A stretch of 48,857 nt of DNA, from positions 1-48,857 of the forward strand of contig PJAB01000065.1 of assembly GCA_002887195.1 (NCBI GenBank), in the 5' to 3' direction. Positions 17,835 to 26,754 of the stretch are shown piece after piece (position 1 is the stretch's first letter; each line of letters opens with the position of its first letter). Source of the stretch: Chrysochromulina parva. Taxonomy: Eukaryota; Haptophyta; Prymnesiales; Chrysochromulinaceae. The position numbers were made by a program, and so were the translations under genes. Under the pieces are notes generated by a model. That model saw nothing but the letters and a program-made list of their open reading frames with translations. It made no database searches and had not been told where the DNA came from.

Positions 17835-19085
17835 CTAAAGCGAATACAAGCAGACTTGCTTGGCCACACTGCCGTTGCGGAAGAGGGGCGTGGGGTGGTG
17901 CATGCAAATGATATGGCGGAGGAGGAGCACATTCGCCGCGAAGAAGGCGAGGCACGCCAGCCAGAGCCAGAGGTAGACGGGTCGGCCGCCGAACTCGAGA
18001 AGATAAGCTATACCGAGCCACAATAGAAGTGTACCGACCCAGAAGGCGCTCAAGACGGCGGTGCGGGCTCGATGCACACGCTGTAGCGCCGCGGACGACG
18101 GCAACACGAGCGGCAGCAGCGCGAGGTACCACACAAAATACTGCGCTGTGCACACCTTGTTGAGCGCGACGAACCCCACCGTCTGCACCAGCATGCAAAA
18201 CGGGAGATCGTTTCCAAATTTGGCAGCAAAGGCCACGAGGAGCGCGGCCTGTGGGGCGAAGGCAAGGGCCGACGCGGCGCGGCGCAGCATGCCCTGCGGC
18301 TCCGCGAGATACAGCAGATAAAAGTACGGCGAGAAGTTGTGACGCACGTCTTGTCGGGAGACGTGATACACGAGTGCCTCCGAGACGAAGGGCCAGCCGC
18401 ACCAAATGAAACTGACGAAGGAGAGCGAGGCGACGGCGGCTCCGGCCGCGCTGAGGAAGCGCGCGCGCGCGATGAGCGGCGAGCGTGGCGGCGCCGGCAC
18501 GGCCGATGCTCCGCTCGCTCCCGGTGCGACAACGCACCCGAGCTCTGCATCCAGAGCAAAGAGGAAGGCAGGCACGTAGATCACTGGATATGGCTTCAGG
18601 TGAACTGCGCAGCCGAGCAGGGCGCCGGCGGCCGCGAGACGCCGATGGAGCAGCGCGTGCAATGAACCAAGCAGCAGCACGGCGACGAGGCTCTCGCCGT
18701 TTCCGCGCGTGCTGACGTTCAGCGCGAGCGGATTGTAGAGCCAGAAGGCGGCACACGTCCGACCTGGCACCTGCCGCTGGTTGAGTATGTCCTGAATGAG
18801 CGCGCCCACGATCAGATCGGCGGTAGCAAAGAGAACTTTGCCAAACGCCGGGTGCAGCCACACGTTGGGCGTCAGCAGCGCCGCGAGCAAAGGCGTGTAC
18901 CTGTATGTTGGCCGCTCAAAGGGTGAGCGTCCACGCCACACGAGGTGAGCTCCGTCGGAAAAGACGTCGTAATCAATGTCCGTGTAGCGGACCTCGAACA
19001 GCTCGTCGTGAAACGTGCCATAGACGATCAACGCAAGGCGCAAGAGGGCGGCTGAGAGGTACAAATCGGCGCCACTCCACTTCAT
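17835..19085 (-). CDS. PIGM: GPI mannosyltransferase 1 (PIG-M, GT50)
   Basis: The enzyme adds the first mannose (alpha-1,4, from dolichol-P-mannose) to GlcN-PI in GPI-anchor synthesis at the ER lumen. The protein has 416 aa from ATG 19085, normal for the family. The luminal catalytic DxD is D36-I-D38 in FEVRYTDIDYDVFSDGA, following the first membrane helix. Other signatures are RSPFERPTYRYTPLLA, FWLYNPLALNVSTRGNGES, the HLKPYPVIYVPAF motif and the late helices with LLYLAEP and KVCTAQYFVWYLALLPL. About 10-12 hydrophobic segments are visible. Nothing is missing. It is head-to-head with the KH protein gene. Confident call. Confidence 0.95.
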   Translation of the reverse strand: MKWSGADLYLSAALLRLALIVYGTFHDELFEVRYTDIDYDVFSDGAHLVWRGRSPFERPTYRYTPLLAALLTPNVWLHPAFGKVLFATADLIVGALIQDILNQRQVPGRTCAAFWLYNPLALNVSTRGNGESLVAVLLLGSLHALLHRRLAAAGALLGCAVHLKPYPVIYVPAFLFALDAELGCVVAPGASGASAVPAPPRSPLIARARFLSAAGAAVASLSFVSFIWCGWPFVSEALVYHVSRQDVRHNFSPYFYLLYLAEPQGMLRRAASALAFAPQAALLVAFAAKFGNDLPFCMLVQTVGFVALNKVCTAQYFVWYLALLPLVLPSSAALQRVHRARTAVLSAFWVGTLLLWLGIAYLLEFGGRPVYLWLWLACLAFFAANVLLLRHIICMHHPTPLFRNGSVAKQVCLYSL

Positions 19086-19303
19086 TCACATGGAGAACTC
19101 ATGGATTTTCTCACGCGCCGATTCAAGCGCCAGAGTGCACGCTGAGAAATTCTCGCGCACCGAGATGTGTACGTCGTTAACGCATAGGGGAGGTAACGGG
19201 TTGTGATAATGGATGTCGAGTTAACGTTCACAGAGACGGGGCGAGACCCACAGCAGGCACGGGGGCGCTCCACGCAAGCTCGCACACGCGCGCGGCCGTG
19301 TTG
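19086..19303. promoter_or_regulatory. Shared promoter region, PIG-M / KH protein
   Basis: 218 bp between two divergent start codons. GTTAACG occurs twice in the same orientation (about 19175 and 19220), a possible shared site. No TATA box is obvious. Confidence 0.4.
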
Positions 19304-20704
19304 ATGGCCATGATATCGCAGGTGATGGAGATCCCCAACGGTCCGAAGGTCAATTTCGTCATCGGACGCGGAGGGTCCTCGATCAACGCAATTCAAACAC
19401 AAACAGGAACGCACGTGAACATTCAACCAGCTTGCGAGGTGGCAGCAGGTGCACCAAATCGACAGGTAACAATCTCAGGCACAGAGGAAGCAATCGCACG
19501 GTGCCGTGCTCTCATTCGCCAGCGCGTAGGAGAGTACGAGCTTGAGATGGGCGGCAGCGTCGAGGTGACCACCGGTGCAAATGTTGTGGCTGATAGCGAG
19601 ACGCCATTGGTGCTCCACATACCAAACGGGCCAGAGGTGAACCACCTCATTGGTGCGAAAGGGGCGAGTGTGAATGCGCTGCAGGCTGAGACGGGCACGC
19701 ACATTTCGATACAGCGTGCCTCCGACGTTCTACCAGGCTGCGCGACGCGCACCGTCACAATCACAGGAGCAAATGAGGCCTCGCGCTCGCGGTGTGCCGA
19801 ACTCGTGCTCGCGAAGGTTGTTGAGTATTCGGGTGGCACAGCCGCTGCTGGCGTTCCCATCGCCACATGCAACAGCGATCCTCTGCCTGCCGTTGCTACC
19901 CAAACCACCACCACCGGCGCCGCAGTGTCATCTACACCACCGGTTCTGCCAATCGCGGCTACCCTAGTGCCTACGCTGGTGACAACAAACCTTGACGCGA
20001 CCGTGCTTCTGATACCTAACGGACCGGAGGTAAACTTTTTGATTGGCGCGAAGGGAGCCAGCATCAACGCCATCCAAACCAAGACGGGCGCTCACATTTC
20101 GGTGCAGCGAGCCTCGGAGGTGCCACCGGGTGGCAAGACGCGAACTGTCACCATCACCGGGCTTGAAGGGCAAAGGGCGCTATGCGCGGAGCTCGTGCGA
20201 CATCGCATCGCAGAGTATGCACTCGAGTATCCCGATGGCGAAGGACAGCCATCGGCCAAGCGCCGCCGAGCCTCGGCGGCGGTTGCGGCGCCCCCGCCGC
20301 CGCCCCCGCCACCGAGCTATGGGAGCTACTCGTCACCCTCGCTCGTGGCCTACCCGCCAGGGTCCACGCTGCCGAGCTACCCGCCGAGCTACTACCCGCC
20401 GAGCTACTACCCGCCGAGCTACTACCCGCCGTTGCCGTACGAGCAGCCACCCTCCGGGTACAGCCACCATCCGCTTCCTCCGAGCGGCTCGCTCAACGGC
20501 TATGCCTATCCGCCTTATGACTATCCTGGGGCGCCGCCGCTTTATCTGGGCCATCCGCCCGGGCAGCCAATGTTCACTCCACACGCGTATCCACCACCGT
20601 CGCCACAAGCGCCCGTGGCCGTGCCCACCGGCGCACAGCAAGCGTGTCCTCCCCTGGCGCCAAGTCACATCCATGATCCATGTATGGACTGGCGTGGTAG
20701 ATAG
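19304..20704 (+). CDS. Triple-KH-domain RNA/ssDNA-binding protein (FUBP/PCBP-like)
   Basis: 466 aa from ATG 19304 (MAMISQVMEIPNGP); Met 3 or Met 8 could also serve. Three KH domains occur at about residues 8-82, 103-180 and 226-305. All have IPNGPxVNxxIG followed by the GxxG loop: GRGG in the first, and GAKG in the second and third. Each ends with a TVTITG-type strand and a final helix. The intact loops mean single-stranded nucleic acid binding is likely. A basic KRRR segment (a possible nuclear signal) follows. The Pro/Tyr-rich tail has SYYPP repeats (15-bp DNA repeats near 20385-20430). This architecture resembles FUBP/KSRP and PCBP proteins, which act in splicing, mRNA stability or transcription. 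The exact orthologue is not decided. Confidence 0.9.
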   Translation: MAMISQVMEIPNGPKVNFVIGRGGSSINAIQTQTGTHVNIQPACEVAAGAPNRQVTISGTEEAIARCRALIRQRVGEYELEMGGSVEVTTGANVVADSETPLVLHIPNGPEVNHLIGAKGASVNALQAETGTHISIQRASDVLPGCATRTVTITGANEASRSRCAELVLAKVVEYSGGTAAAGVPIATCNSDPLPAVATQTTTTGAAVSSTPPVLPIAATLVPTLVTTNLDATVLLIPNGPEVNFLIGAKGASINAIQTKTGAHISVQRASEVPPGGKTRTVTITGLEGQRALCAELVRHRIAEYALEYPDGEGQPSAKRRRASAAVAAPPPPPPPPSYGSYSSPSLVAYPPGSTLPSYPPSYYPPSYYPPSYYPPLPYEQPPSGYSHHPLPPSGSLNGYAYPPYDYPGAPPLYLGHPPGQPMFTPHAYPPPSPQAPVAVPTGAQQACPPLAPSHIHDPCMDWRGR

Positions 20705-21053
20705 GAAAATGGCGCATCGGACTCCTCTTTCGTCCGGCCTCCGTGCTCAGAGGATAATGGCGCATTGGACTCCTCTTTCGTCCTATTTCGCCCGGGCCTC
20801 CGTGCTCAACGCCATGAGCCCGTGTCTTGTGATGTGTGTACTTTTCCGCTGTTGTTGTCTACATGAATGATGTGCGTGTGTCCCGGCTCACCCCGGTGTC
20901 TTTCGTAACTATAGTGCTTTTGTAGTGCAAGTCTCACAGAAAGCGGCGGCCGGGGCCCGATCGCCGGCCGATAGCACTTGTCTATCCATCCTTGCATGCA
21001 AAATGTCATCAACGGTTTTCCGACTCGGCTAGTAAGCGAACGCCACCTGCGCT
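20705..21053. other. Intergenic with a ~50-bp direct duplication
   Basis: No gene is seen. The segment 20709-20749 (beginning ATGGCGCATCGGACTCC and ending TCCGTGCTCA) is repeated at 20757-20808 with an 11-bp insertion. A GC-rich potential hairpin (CCGGGGCCCGATCGCCGGCC) lies near 20950-20970 and could form part of the 3' end of the KH gene. Confidence 0.5.
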
Positions 21054-22079
21054 ATGAAGACGCTATCGCCATGCTCCTTCTCGCACCAAATTGTATCGGC
21101 TGACGTTGACTGGGGGGCGCGGCGAGTCACCCCGCACGGCTGCAGGCTGAAGCTCCGCAGCTTGCAAGCGATGCAGAGGTGCCTCGCACGCAAAACTCTC
21201 TCATTCATCGGCGACTCTTCAATGAGGGATCTGGCGATGGCGACGGCCAGCCTGCTCGCGGGCGTGCCTGTGAGTTTGGCGGAGGAGCGCAGCCTTGGGC
21301 AGCCCAACTGGCGGCCCTCCGAGTGGGAGGGAATCCACCCAGCACGTAAGGGAATCATGCACGCACTACTGAATGAGTCGGCTCGGAACAAGAAGACCGA
21401 CGGCAGCCGCGGCAGCTTCACCGACGCGGTGCACGGCTGGACGGTACGTGCCATTCATGACGTGCCTCGCGCTGTGCACTGGCCCGAGATTGCACGCTTA
21501 GCTCGGGGCCCGCCCCACGCGCTCGACGGTGGCGTGAGCTTCGTACAACTCTCGATCCACGATACGAACCCCAAGGTCTCGGAGCTTGGAACCGACTCAC
21601 TACGCTGGCGCACCGAACCCCTTGAGAGCTGGACGCACGGGCCCGTCTTCCAGCCCTACCTGGACCATTGGTGCGCCGTGCAGCATGATGTAGAGCGTCG
21701 CCGTGCTCGCTCAATACCCGGGCGCCCTAGTATACCCGCGCCGCTGGTCTGGGTGACGGCCAACGAGCAATGCAAAGCGAAAAAGCCGCGCAAGTGGCGC
21801 TACCAAGCGGAGCTGATTCGCGCTGCCAACCGGGCGTCGGCTGAGGCTGCCCAGCAGACGGGCGTGCCACTCCTCGATTGGTCACACTTCCACACGAATG
21901 AGTCTGAGACCTGCAAGGGTACTACGGATGGCGTGCATCATCGGCAGTGGCTCGAGCACGTGCGCGCTGCCATCGTGATCTCGTACTTGTGCGACGCGCA
22001 AGGCGAATTCACGCCGCCGCCGCGAAGGCTCGTGCGCTTCAATGCGTCCGCCGCTCGATGTGCCGAGCACAGACTGTGA
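21054..22079 (+). CDS. PC-esterase / TBL-CASD1-like SGNH O-acyltransferase or esterase
   Basis: 341 aa from ATG 21054. Block I is LARKTLSFIGDSSMRDLAMA with the nucleophile S55 in GDS. The C-terminal catalytic pair is in D292-G-V-H295 (DxxH). Central blocks include VSFVQLSIHDTNP and PLVWVTANEQCK. The GDS and DxxH pairing is characteristic of the PC-esterase family (PMR5/TBL plant wall-polysaccharide acetyltransferases, CASD1/Cas1p sialic-acid or capsule O-acetyltransferases, FAM113). No signal peptide, membrane anchor or extra transmembrane acyltransferase domain is seen, so the first exon could be missing or the protein may be a soluble esterase. It may modify surface glycans (inference). It follows the KH gene on the same strand with a 349-bp gap. 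Confidence 0.8.
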   Translation: MKTLSPCSFSHQIVSADVDWGARRVTPHGCRLKLRSLQAMQRCLARKTLSFIGDSSMRDLAMATASLLAGVPVSLAEERSLGQPNWRPSEWEGIHPARKGIMHALLNESARNKKTDGSRGSFTDAVHGWTVRAIHDVPRAVHWPEIARLARGPPHALDGGVSFVQLSIHDTNPKVSELGTDSLRWRTEPLESWTHGPVFQPYLDHWCAVQHDVERRRARSIPGRPSIPAPLVWVTANEQCKAKKPRKWRYQAELIRAANRASAEAAQQTGVPLLDWSHFHTNESETCKGTTDGVHHRQWLEHVRAAIVISYLCDAQGEFTPPPRRLVRFNASAARCAEHRL

Positions 22080-22228
22080 GTGTGTGAGAGGGTTGGCCTA
22101 AACACACACACCGTGGACTCTCCCGCGGACTATCCTTTGAAGCATCAACTCACACGTTGAATTCATTCTGATCTAGGAGTGCCGCGGCGTTCAGATTCAC
22201 AGCGTCGCGCGGATTCACGGATGCGAAG

Positions 22229-23152
22229 ATGCGAAGAACTCTGATCTGCAATTCCTTTTGTGCCATGCTCGCGTTGATGTTGAGCACATCGGGCATGGTT
22301 GCAACGACTTCTGGCGTCGCTGCGCGGCTATCGATCTGGCCACCAGATAGCAGCGCGGCTATCAAATCTCAAATCTTGCAGATCGCGGCCCTCACTGATC
22401 GTGGTCAGCGGCTAAATACACTCATCGCCCCAGCGTACCAGGAGAAGCGTGACGATATGTCTTTGCTCGTGTCGCAACTCGCGGAGAGGCAGTCGGCACC
22501 CGTCACTGCAGCTGCGCTCAATGGTGAGTGGGAGCTCGTTTTCTCAGAGGTGGAGCTCTTTAGGTCTTCGCCCTTTTTCCTCGCAATCGAAGAGGCACTC
22601 AACAGCTCGCCTGGCATCCCGACTCTAGGGCGCTGGCTCGGGGCGGACGATCCAAAGCGCAAAGCCGAGATCTTCTTCAAGCTTCATGCGCTCCAAGTGC
22701 TATCGTGGGGGCTCAGCACCGTCGGCAGAGTTGCGCAGACGATTGATGTCGAGAAAGGCAGGTTCGAATCCTCGTTCGACACAACCATCTTTGGCCTGAC
22801 GGTGATCCCCCTGCTCGGCTGGTTCAAGCTGCTGCCCACATTTGGTGGCCGTGTCGTAACGGAGGCCGATGCGGTGGTCCTGGAGGACGACGGCACGCTG
22901 CGCATGGAGCTACAGCGTACACGAGTGATCACTGCTCCCGGAGTGCCTCGCATCCCGCTGGTCGATGGCATCTTCATGGATCGCTGGTATCCCGTCAGCT
23001 CGGTGTGGAAGCTGCTGCCGTGGAATGGCGGCCCGTTCGAAGGCCGCGCGCCCACGTGCAGCGTCCAGACGGTGTATGTTGACGAGCAGATGCGCATCTC
23101 GCGTGATGGCGCCGGCGCGGTGTTTATCTACACACGGCCACTGCGTCTGTGA
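22229..23152 (+). CDS. Plastid lipid-associated protein / fibrillin (PAP domain)
   Basis: 307 aa from ATG 22229. The N-terminus MRRTLICNSFCAMLALMLST is a signal-peptide-like hydrophobic leader followed by a Ser/Ala/Thr-rich stretch to about residue 45. That is the bipartite type expected for import into a plastid bounded by ER-derived membranes. The PAP/fibrillin domain covers about residues 48-305: ILQIAALTDRGQRLN, LNGEWELVFSEVELFRSSPF, RVAQTIDVEKGRFESSFD, and the end ISRDGAGAVFIYTRP. Fibrillins bind lipids in plastoglobules and thylakoids and help in stress and plastoquinone metabolism. Subfamily is not determined. Strong call on domain, fair on location. Confidence 0.87.
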   Translation: MRRTLICNSFCAMLALMLSTSGMVATTSGVAARLSIWPPDSSAAIKSQILQIAALTDRGQRLNTLIAPAYQEKRDDMSLLVSQLAERQSAPVTAAALNGEWELVFSEVELFRSSPFFLAIEEALNSSPGIPTLGRWLGADDPKRKAEIFFKLHALQVLSWGLSTVGRVAQTIDVEKGRFESSFDTTIFGLTVIPLLGWFKLLPTFGGRVVTEADAVVLEDDGTLRMELQRTRVITAPGVPRIPLVDGIFMDRWYPVSSVWKLLPWNGGPFEGRAPTCSVQTVYVDEQMRISRDGAGAVFIYTRPLRL

Positions 23153-23391
23153 GCGCGCGCGTTCACATGCGTGTGCACGCATAGAGCTCGCATTTCTTTT
23201 TGGAGGTTGTCGATAGTGTTCGTCGCACGAAAAATTCAGAAGCGCTATTTATGTGGGTTACCCGGTATGCGCACACAGCGTCCACTCTCCACAGGCAAGT
23301 TTCGCGAGAAGGCAACCAACGCACAACTGTGTGTGTGGCTCACTCCGCGGCCTCCGCTCGTGTGTGCCAGCTCTGTGCACGCCTTCAGCAC

Positions 23392-24705
23392 ATGATGATG
23401 GTTGCTGAAACGCAGTCCTTTCCTGGTCCCTCTAGTTACTCGATGCTCTTGCTCCACGTCTTCGCGACGACCATGACCACGAGCAACTACCTGCCGACAT
23501 TTGCGCTCGAGATTGTGCAAGACCTTCATCAGCCTGCTCACATGGTCGCCTGGCTCTACGCTACGATGACGTTCAGCAGCATTGTCGGAATGGCGCTGAT
23601 GCCGAGATGGCTTGAACGGTTCGAAACCCGCTTCATCCTCACAACACTTAGCACACTGCGCTTCTCCTCTGGTCTCCTTCACGTGATCGCCATCAGGGTT
23701 GCAAGCTTTCCATTCCAGATGCCTTTGCTCTTCGGTCGCCTATTCCTACACGGAATATCACTCGGCACAACAGTCGTCGCCAACACCTGGATCGCTATCC
23801 GCGTTCCGCCAACCGAAGTTCCTCGCGCAATCGCGATGGTCACAGCAGCTTCGACGCTTGGCGTGGCGTTCGGTCCACTGCTGGGCAATCTTTTCGCGGC
23901 GGTTGAACCGTCTCTGTCTGCCGATGATGCTGCTGCTGGCTGGTCCACGGCGACAACTTCGCTCATGCTCATGTTAATAACCGCCCTTTACTTTGAAAAG
24001 GGCAATCTGGTCAAGACATCTCCCTCGGTCGTTGAGGGCGAAAATGAGCACACGGGACTACCGCCTACAATCTTGGCGGTGCTCCTGTTTGCCTGCTTTC
24101 TGAACTCGATGGGAACGCTCGGACTGGAATCAATTGTACCCCTCTTCCTCTTTGACTACTACCAACTAGATGGAGGGGGCTCGATGCCCTTGTATCTCAT
24201 TCTCGCGCTGTCCTCGCTTGCAGCCACGTTTGTCAGTCGGACGTTCGGCAGCCCGTCTCAGTTGTCCGATCTTGCGACGGCTGGACTCGCCCTCTCTCTG
24301 ATAGGGCTCGGTCAGGTCAACTGGTTCAACCTGACCCAAGGTGTTACTCTTACCAATCTGCTCGTGTCCGTCGCAGCTCAGGCAGTGAGCGTCACCATCG
24401 TGATCACCTCCGTCATCTCTGCAATGACTCTTCGAACCGTCCCACATCGTCAGGCCAAGCTTCAGGCGGGTGTTGGGATGGTTGTCCAAATTGGACGCGC
24501 TGTGGGCCCAATATTTGCGACCGAGCTTTACGAGGCTGGCAACTATCTGATCAATGGATCGGGAGGCAACATTGCACTTGCATTCGGGTCCATCGAGACC
24601 ATCGTCGGGTGTCTCCTGCCCGTCCTCTTTGCAAAGCATCTGTTCGACTTCGACCCCTCGGGCGGGAAGAATGAGAAGGGCCTCGGCAACACGTTTGAGC
24701 TGTGA
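23392..24705 (+). CDS. Major facilitator superfamily transporter
   Basis: 437 aa from ATG 23392 (MMMVAETQSF), which begins just before the first membrane helix. The frame is open upstream to 23200 and has another ATG at 23251, but that extension is Arg/His-rich and looks untranslated. About 12 hydrophobic segments are visible in two bundles, with a polar central loop (residues about 205-225, NLVKTSPSVVEGENEHTG). The loop MALMPRWLERFETRF between helices 2 and 3 has the place and charge of the MFS signature. SLGTTVVANTWIAIRVP and TEVPRAIAMVTAASTLGVAFGP resemble the helix 4-5 motif of drug/proton antiporter-like members and of lysosomal MFSD8-type proteins. Substrate unknown. Its codon use appears less GC-biased than the neighbours (many ATC, CTT and GTT codons). 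Confidence 0.87.
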   Translation: MMMVAETQSFPGPSSYSMLLLHVFATTMTTSNYLPTFALEIVQDLHQPAHMVAWLYATMTFSSIVGMALMPRWLERFETRFILTTLSTLRFSSGLLHVIAIRVASFPFQMPLLFGRLFLHGISLGTTVVANTWIAIRVPPTEVPRAIAMVTAASTLGVAFGPLLGNLFAAVEPSLSADDAAAGWSTATTSLMLMLITALYFEKGNLVKTSPSVVEGENEHTGLPPTILAVLLFACFLNSMGTLGLESIVPLFLFDYYQLDGGGSMPLYLILALSSLAATFVSRTFGSPSQLSDLATAGLALSLIGLGQVNWFNLTQGVTLTNLLVSVAAQAVSVTIVITSVISAMTLRTVPHRQAKLQAGVGMVVQIGRAVGPIFATELYEAGNYLINGSGGNIALAFGSIETIVGCLLPVLFAKHLFDFDPSGGKNEKGLGNTFEL

Positions 24706-25049
24706 GTTGAGATCCTATCCTCGGCTAGTTAAGTACAAGTTGGACGTGCAGCGTAACAACAGCGAACATTGGAACATACTGTACATCAAGTTGGACACGG
24801 CAGCGGGCGCACACATAGGGCTCCACAACCGGCGAGTCCGATTCTCGACCCAGGCTGAGGAACTCTTTCCACATTTACCACAATACTACCGTAACACCCC
24901 CGGGCGCTCTAAAACAGCCCTGCGGAGAAATCACACGCACGTTCACACCTCGTGGACCTCGCTGAGACCCTTGGAGTACCTACTGTACTGTCAGTTCTGG
25001 TCGGGGGTTGATTCGTCACGTGTGTGTGAATATGAGGACCCGTTCTTGC
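24706..25049. other. Intergenic, no gene seen
   Basis: 344 bp after the MFS stop. It has an imperfect repeat (AAGTTGGACGTGCAGCG at about 24735 and AAGTTGGACACGGCAGCG at about 24788). No supported reading frame. Confidence 0.4.
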
Positions 25050-25604
25050 GTGAACGTTAACACGACAGACCCCAAATGAGACGCGGAGCATGCGCGCGCT
25101 GGCGGCGTTGAGGACGGTTTGGGTGTCGGCGGCTTGGATGGCGGTGGAGATGTTGGCAACGTGGTGCGTGAGGAAGCTGCGGGGGGGGACGCGCGGCCTT
25201 GATCGCCGTATCGCGTGTTGTCGGTGGGGGCGCCGGGGAGGCGCGTCTGGCGCGCGAGGAGGCGGAGGATAGTCATGAACGAGGCTGCGAGCGCGCCAGT
25301 GGTTTCGGCGACGAGTAGGGAGACGCCGACGCCTTTGGACGTTTGGAGAGGCAGAGGGCGTCGGCGTACTGCCCGCCGTTGTAGGCGGCGACGAAGCCGG
25401 CGCCGGTCACGCGGTCGTAGGGCGCGTCGTTCCTGCTGCCCACCTGCTTGAGGCCAAGCACGAGCTTGCGGAGCTTCTTGTGTTTAGAATGCGTGGGGTT
25501 TTTTCCTCTTTTGGGGGTTTCGCGTTGTTGTGGGCGTCCACTTTTCGCTCGGTGGCGCCAAGATCGTCTTTTCCGTACTGGCATGTGGACGTGGAGAAAA
25601 CCAT
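25050..25604 (-). pseudogene. Degenerate antisense ORF relic, perhaps from a mobile element
   Basis: On the minus strand protein-like pieces follow each other in order but in different frames. They are MVFSTSTCQYGKDDLG (from 25604), KLRKLVLGLKQVGSRNDA and FVAAYNGGQYADAL, GVSLLVAETTGALAASFM, and finally FLTHHVANISTAIQAADTQ down to about 25060. Each is fluent, balanced protein sequence, and the breaks fall between them. This is what a decayed coding sequence looks like, not chance open frames. The end at 25604 coincides with the ATG of the plus-strand CENP-C-motif gene. I cannot identify the source; the order and brokenness suggest the 3' part of a transposon or retroelement ORF (inference). 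Confidence 0.4.
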
Positions 25605-26754
25605 GTTGACTCCGGCAACGTTGCCGGCAGCATCGGCGCAACCGCGAACCAGCAGCCGTACTAAGTGTGCGCCACTTGAGTTCTGGAAGGGCGAACGGCC
25701 GATCTACGCCGCAAGTCCGACGGGTTTGACGCTGCAAGGCATTATTCGCAATCCGAGCTCTGATGCGGCAGCACTGCCTACCAGCACGCAAAAGGCACGC
25801 GTCGCATCCAGGCCCGCTCAGCGGGGAGCAAACCCCGAAAAGGCATCGAAGAAAGAGGTGGTAGACATCTTTGCGTTCAGGGACGACTCTGCACTGCCGC
25901 CCAAGCCTGTGCGGCCTCGTGCACCTTCGAAGCCTTCGGTGGACGTCACGCCCATGCATGTTGATAGCGACTCAACCGCTGCCAAGGACACCGGCCCATC
26001 GCCCATCAGCCCTCTTGCAGCTGCGGGCGAGCTCATCGCGAGCTCTGTCGCCAAGGCGGCATCAGAGGCCAAGGCAAAGGCAGTTGCACAAGCCAAGGCA
26101 AAGGCGGAGGCCTCCAAAGCGATCGCGGCCGCCAATGAGCGAAAGATGGCGGCGCGGGAGGTGCAGCCGCCACTTCCCGCCGCATCGGCGATACCTCCAG
26201 CGCAAGCACCCGCGATGCCGCCACCCGCCACAAAGGTGTCAGCACCGTCGACCCGGGCACCGTCGAAGCTCGGAGGAATTCTCATCGGAGCTCGAAGCTC
26301 GGAAGAATTCTCGTCGAAGCTCGGAGGAATTCTCATCGGAGCTCGAAGCTCGGGGGCATTCTCGTCGGAGCTCGGAGCAGAGGGCAGCTTGGCGGTCTCG
26401 GCAGCTAAGCTCGAGAGGCCAACGGCTCTCAAGTCAGCCCACCCCGTCGCACGTCTCTCGTCTTCGTCGCTGGCATTCGACGACGCAGCGGCAAGCCAAG
26501 AGCGACTCATACGTCCCCTCTCCATGGAGCCAAAGGCACCGTCCGCACAAGAAGCGGCGGCAGCGGCAGCGGCGGCTCCTAAGAAGCCCAAGGCACGCTC
26601 GATGGTGGCGGCAATGCAAGCGACGATGGCACAGACCGAAAAGGATCCTTTCGCCTTCGACGACGACGACGAGCTGGAGGTGCGTAGCCGGCTCCCACCG
26701 TCTAAGCGGCTGCGCAAGAAGGATCCCTTCGCCTTCGACGACGACGACATCTGA
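25603..26754 (+). CDS. CENP-C-motif protein (putative centromere protein)
   Basis: 383 aa from ATG 25603; the frame is open back to ATG 25489, but that upstream part overlaps the antisense relic. Residues 15-33 read RTSSRTKCAPLEFWKGERP, a close match to the CENP-C motif (Arg-x-Ser-x-Arg-x4-Pro-Leu-x-[Tyr/Phe]-Trp-x-Gly-Glu-Arg) that binds the CENP-A nucleosome. The invariant Arg and Trp are present. The rest is low complexity: a Lys/Ala-rich helix (about 155-185), 17-aa repeats (KLGGILIGARSSEEFSS), a poly-Ala run, and two KDPFAFDDDD acidic motifs at the C-terminus. The C-terminal cupin dimerisation domain of CENP-C/Mif2 is not found, and the protein is shorter than Mif2 (549 aa). It may be a reduced CENP-C, an N-terminally truncated one, or another nuclear protein. 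The motif is strong and the role inferred. Confidence 0.65.
   Translation: MLTPATLPAASAQPRTSSRTKCAPLEFWKGERPIYAASPTGLTLQGIIRNPSSDAAALPTSTQKARVASRPAQRGANPEKASKKEVVDIFAFRDDSALPPKPVRPRAPSKPSVDVTPMHVDSDSTAAKDTGPSPISPLAAAGELIASSVAKAASEAKAKAVAQAKAKAEASKAIAAANERKMAAREVQPPLPAASAIPPAQAPAMPPPATKVSAPSTRAPSKLGGILIGARSSEEFSSKLGGILIGARSSGAFSSELGAEGSLAVSAAKLERPTALKSAHPVARLSSSSLAFDDAAASQERLIRPLSMEPKAPSAQEAAAAAAAAPKKPKARSMVAAMQATMAQTEKDPFAFDDDDELEVRSRLPPSKRLRKKDPFAFDDDDI
26266..26367 (+). repeat. 51-bp tandem repeat, two copies plus remnant
   Basis: Copies are 26266-26316 and 26317-26367, followed by a short partial copy. They are built from a smaller GAAGCTCGGAGGAATTCTC core, which itself appears four times with changes. 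The unit encodes KLGGILIGARSSEEFSS in the CENP-C-motif protein. Confidence 0.8.

Noticed and set aside
22760..22775. GGTTCGAATCC, a tRNA T-loop-like sequence
   Set aside because: It lies inside the fibrillin coding frame and no matching acceptor, D or anticodon stems could be built around it.
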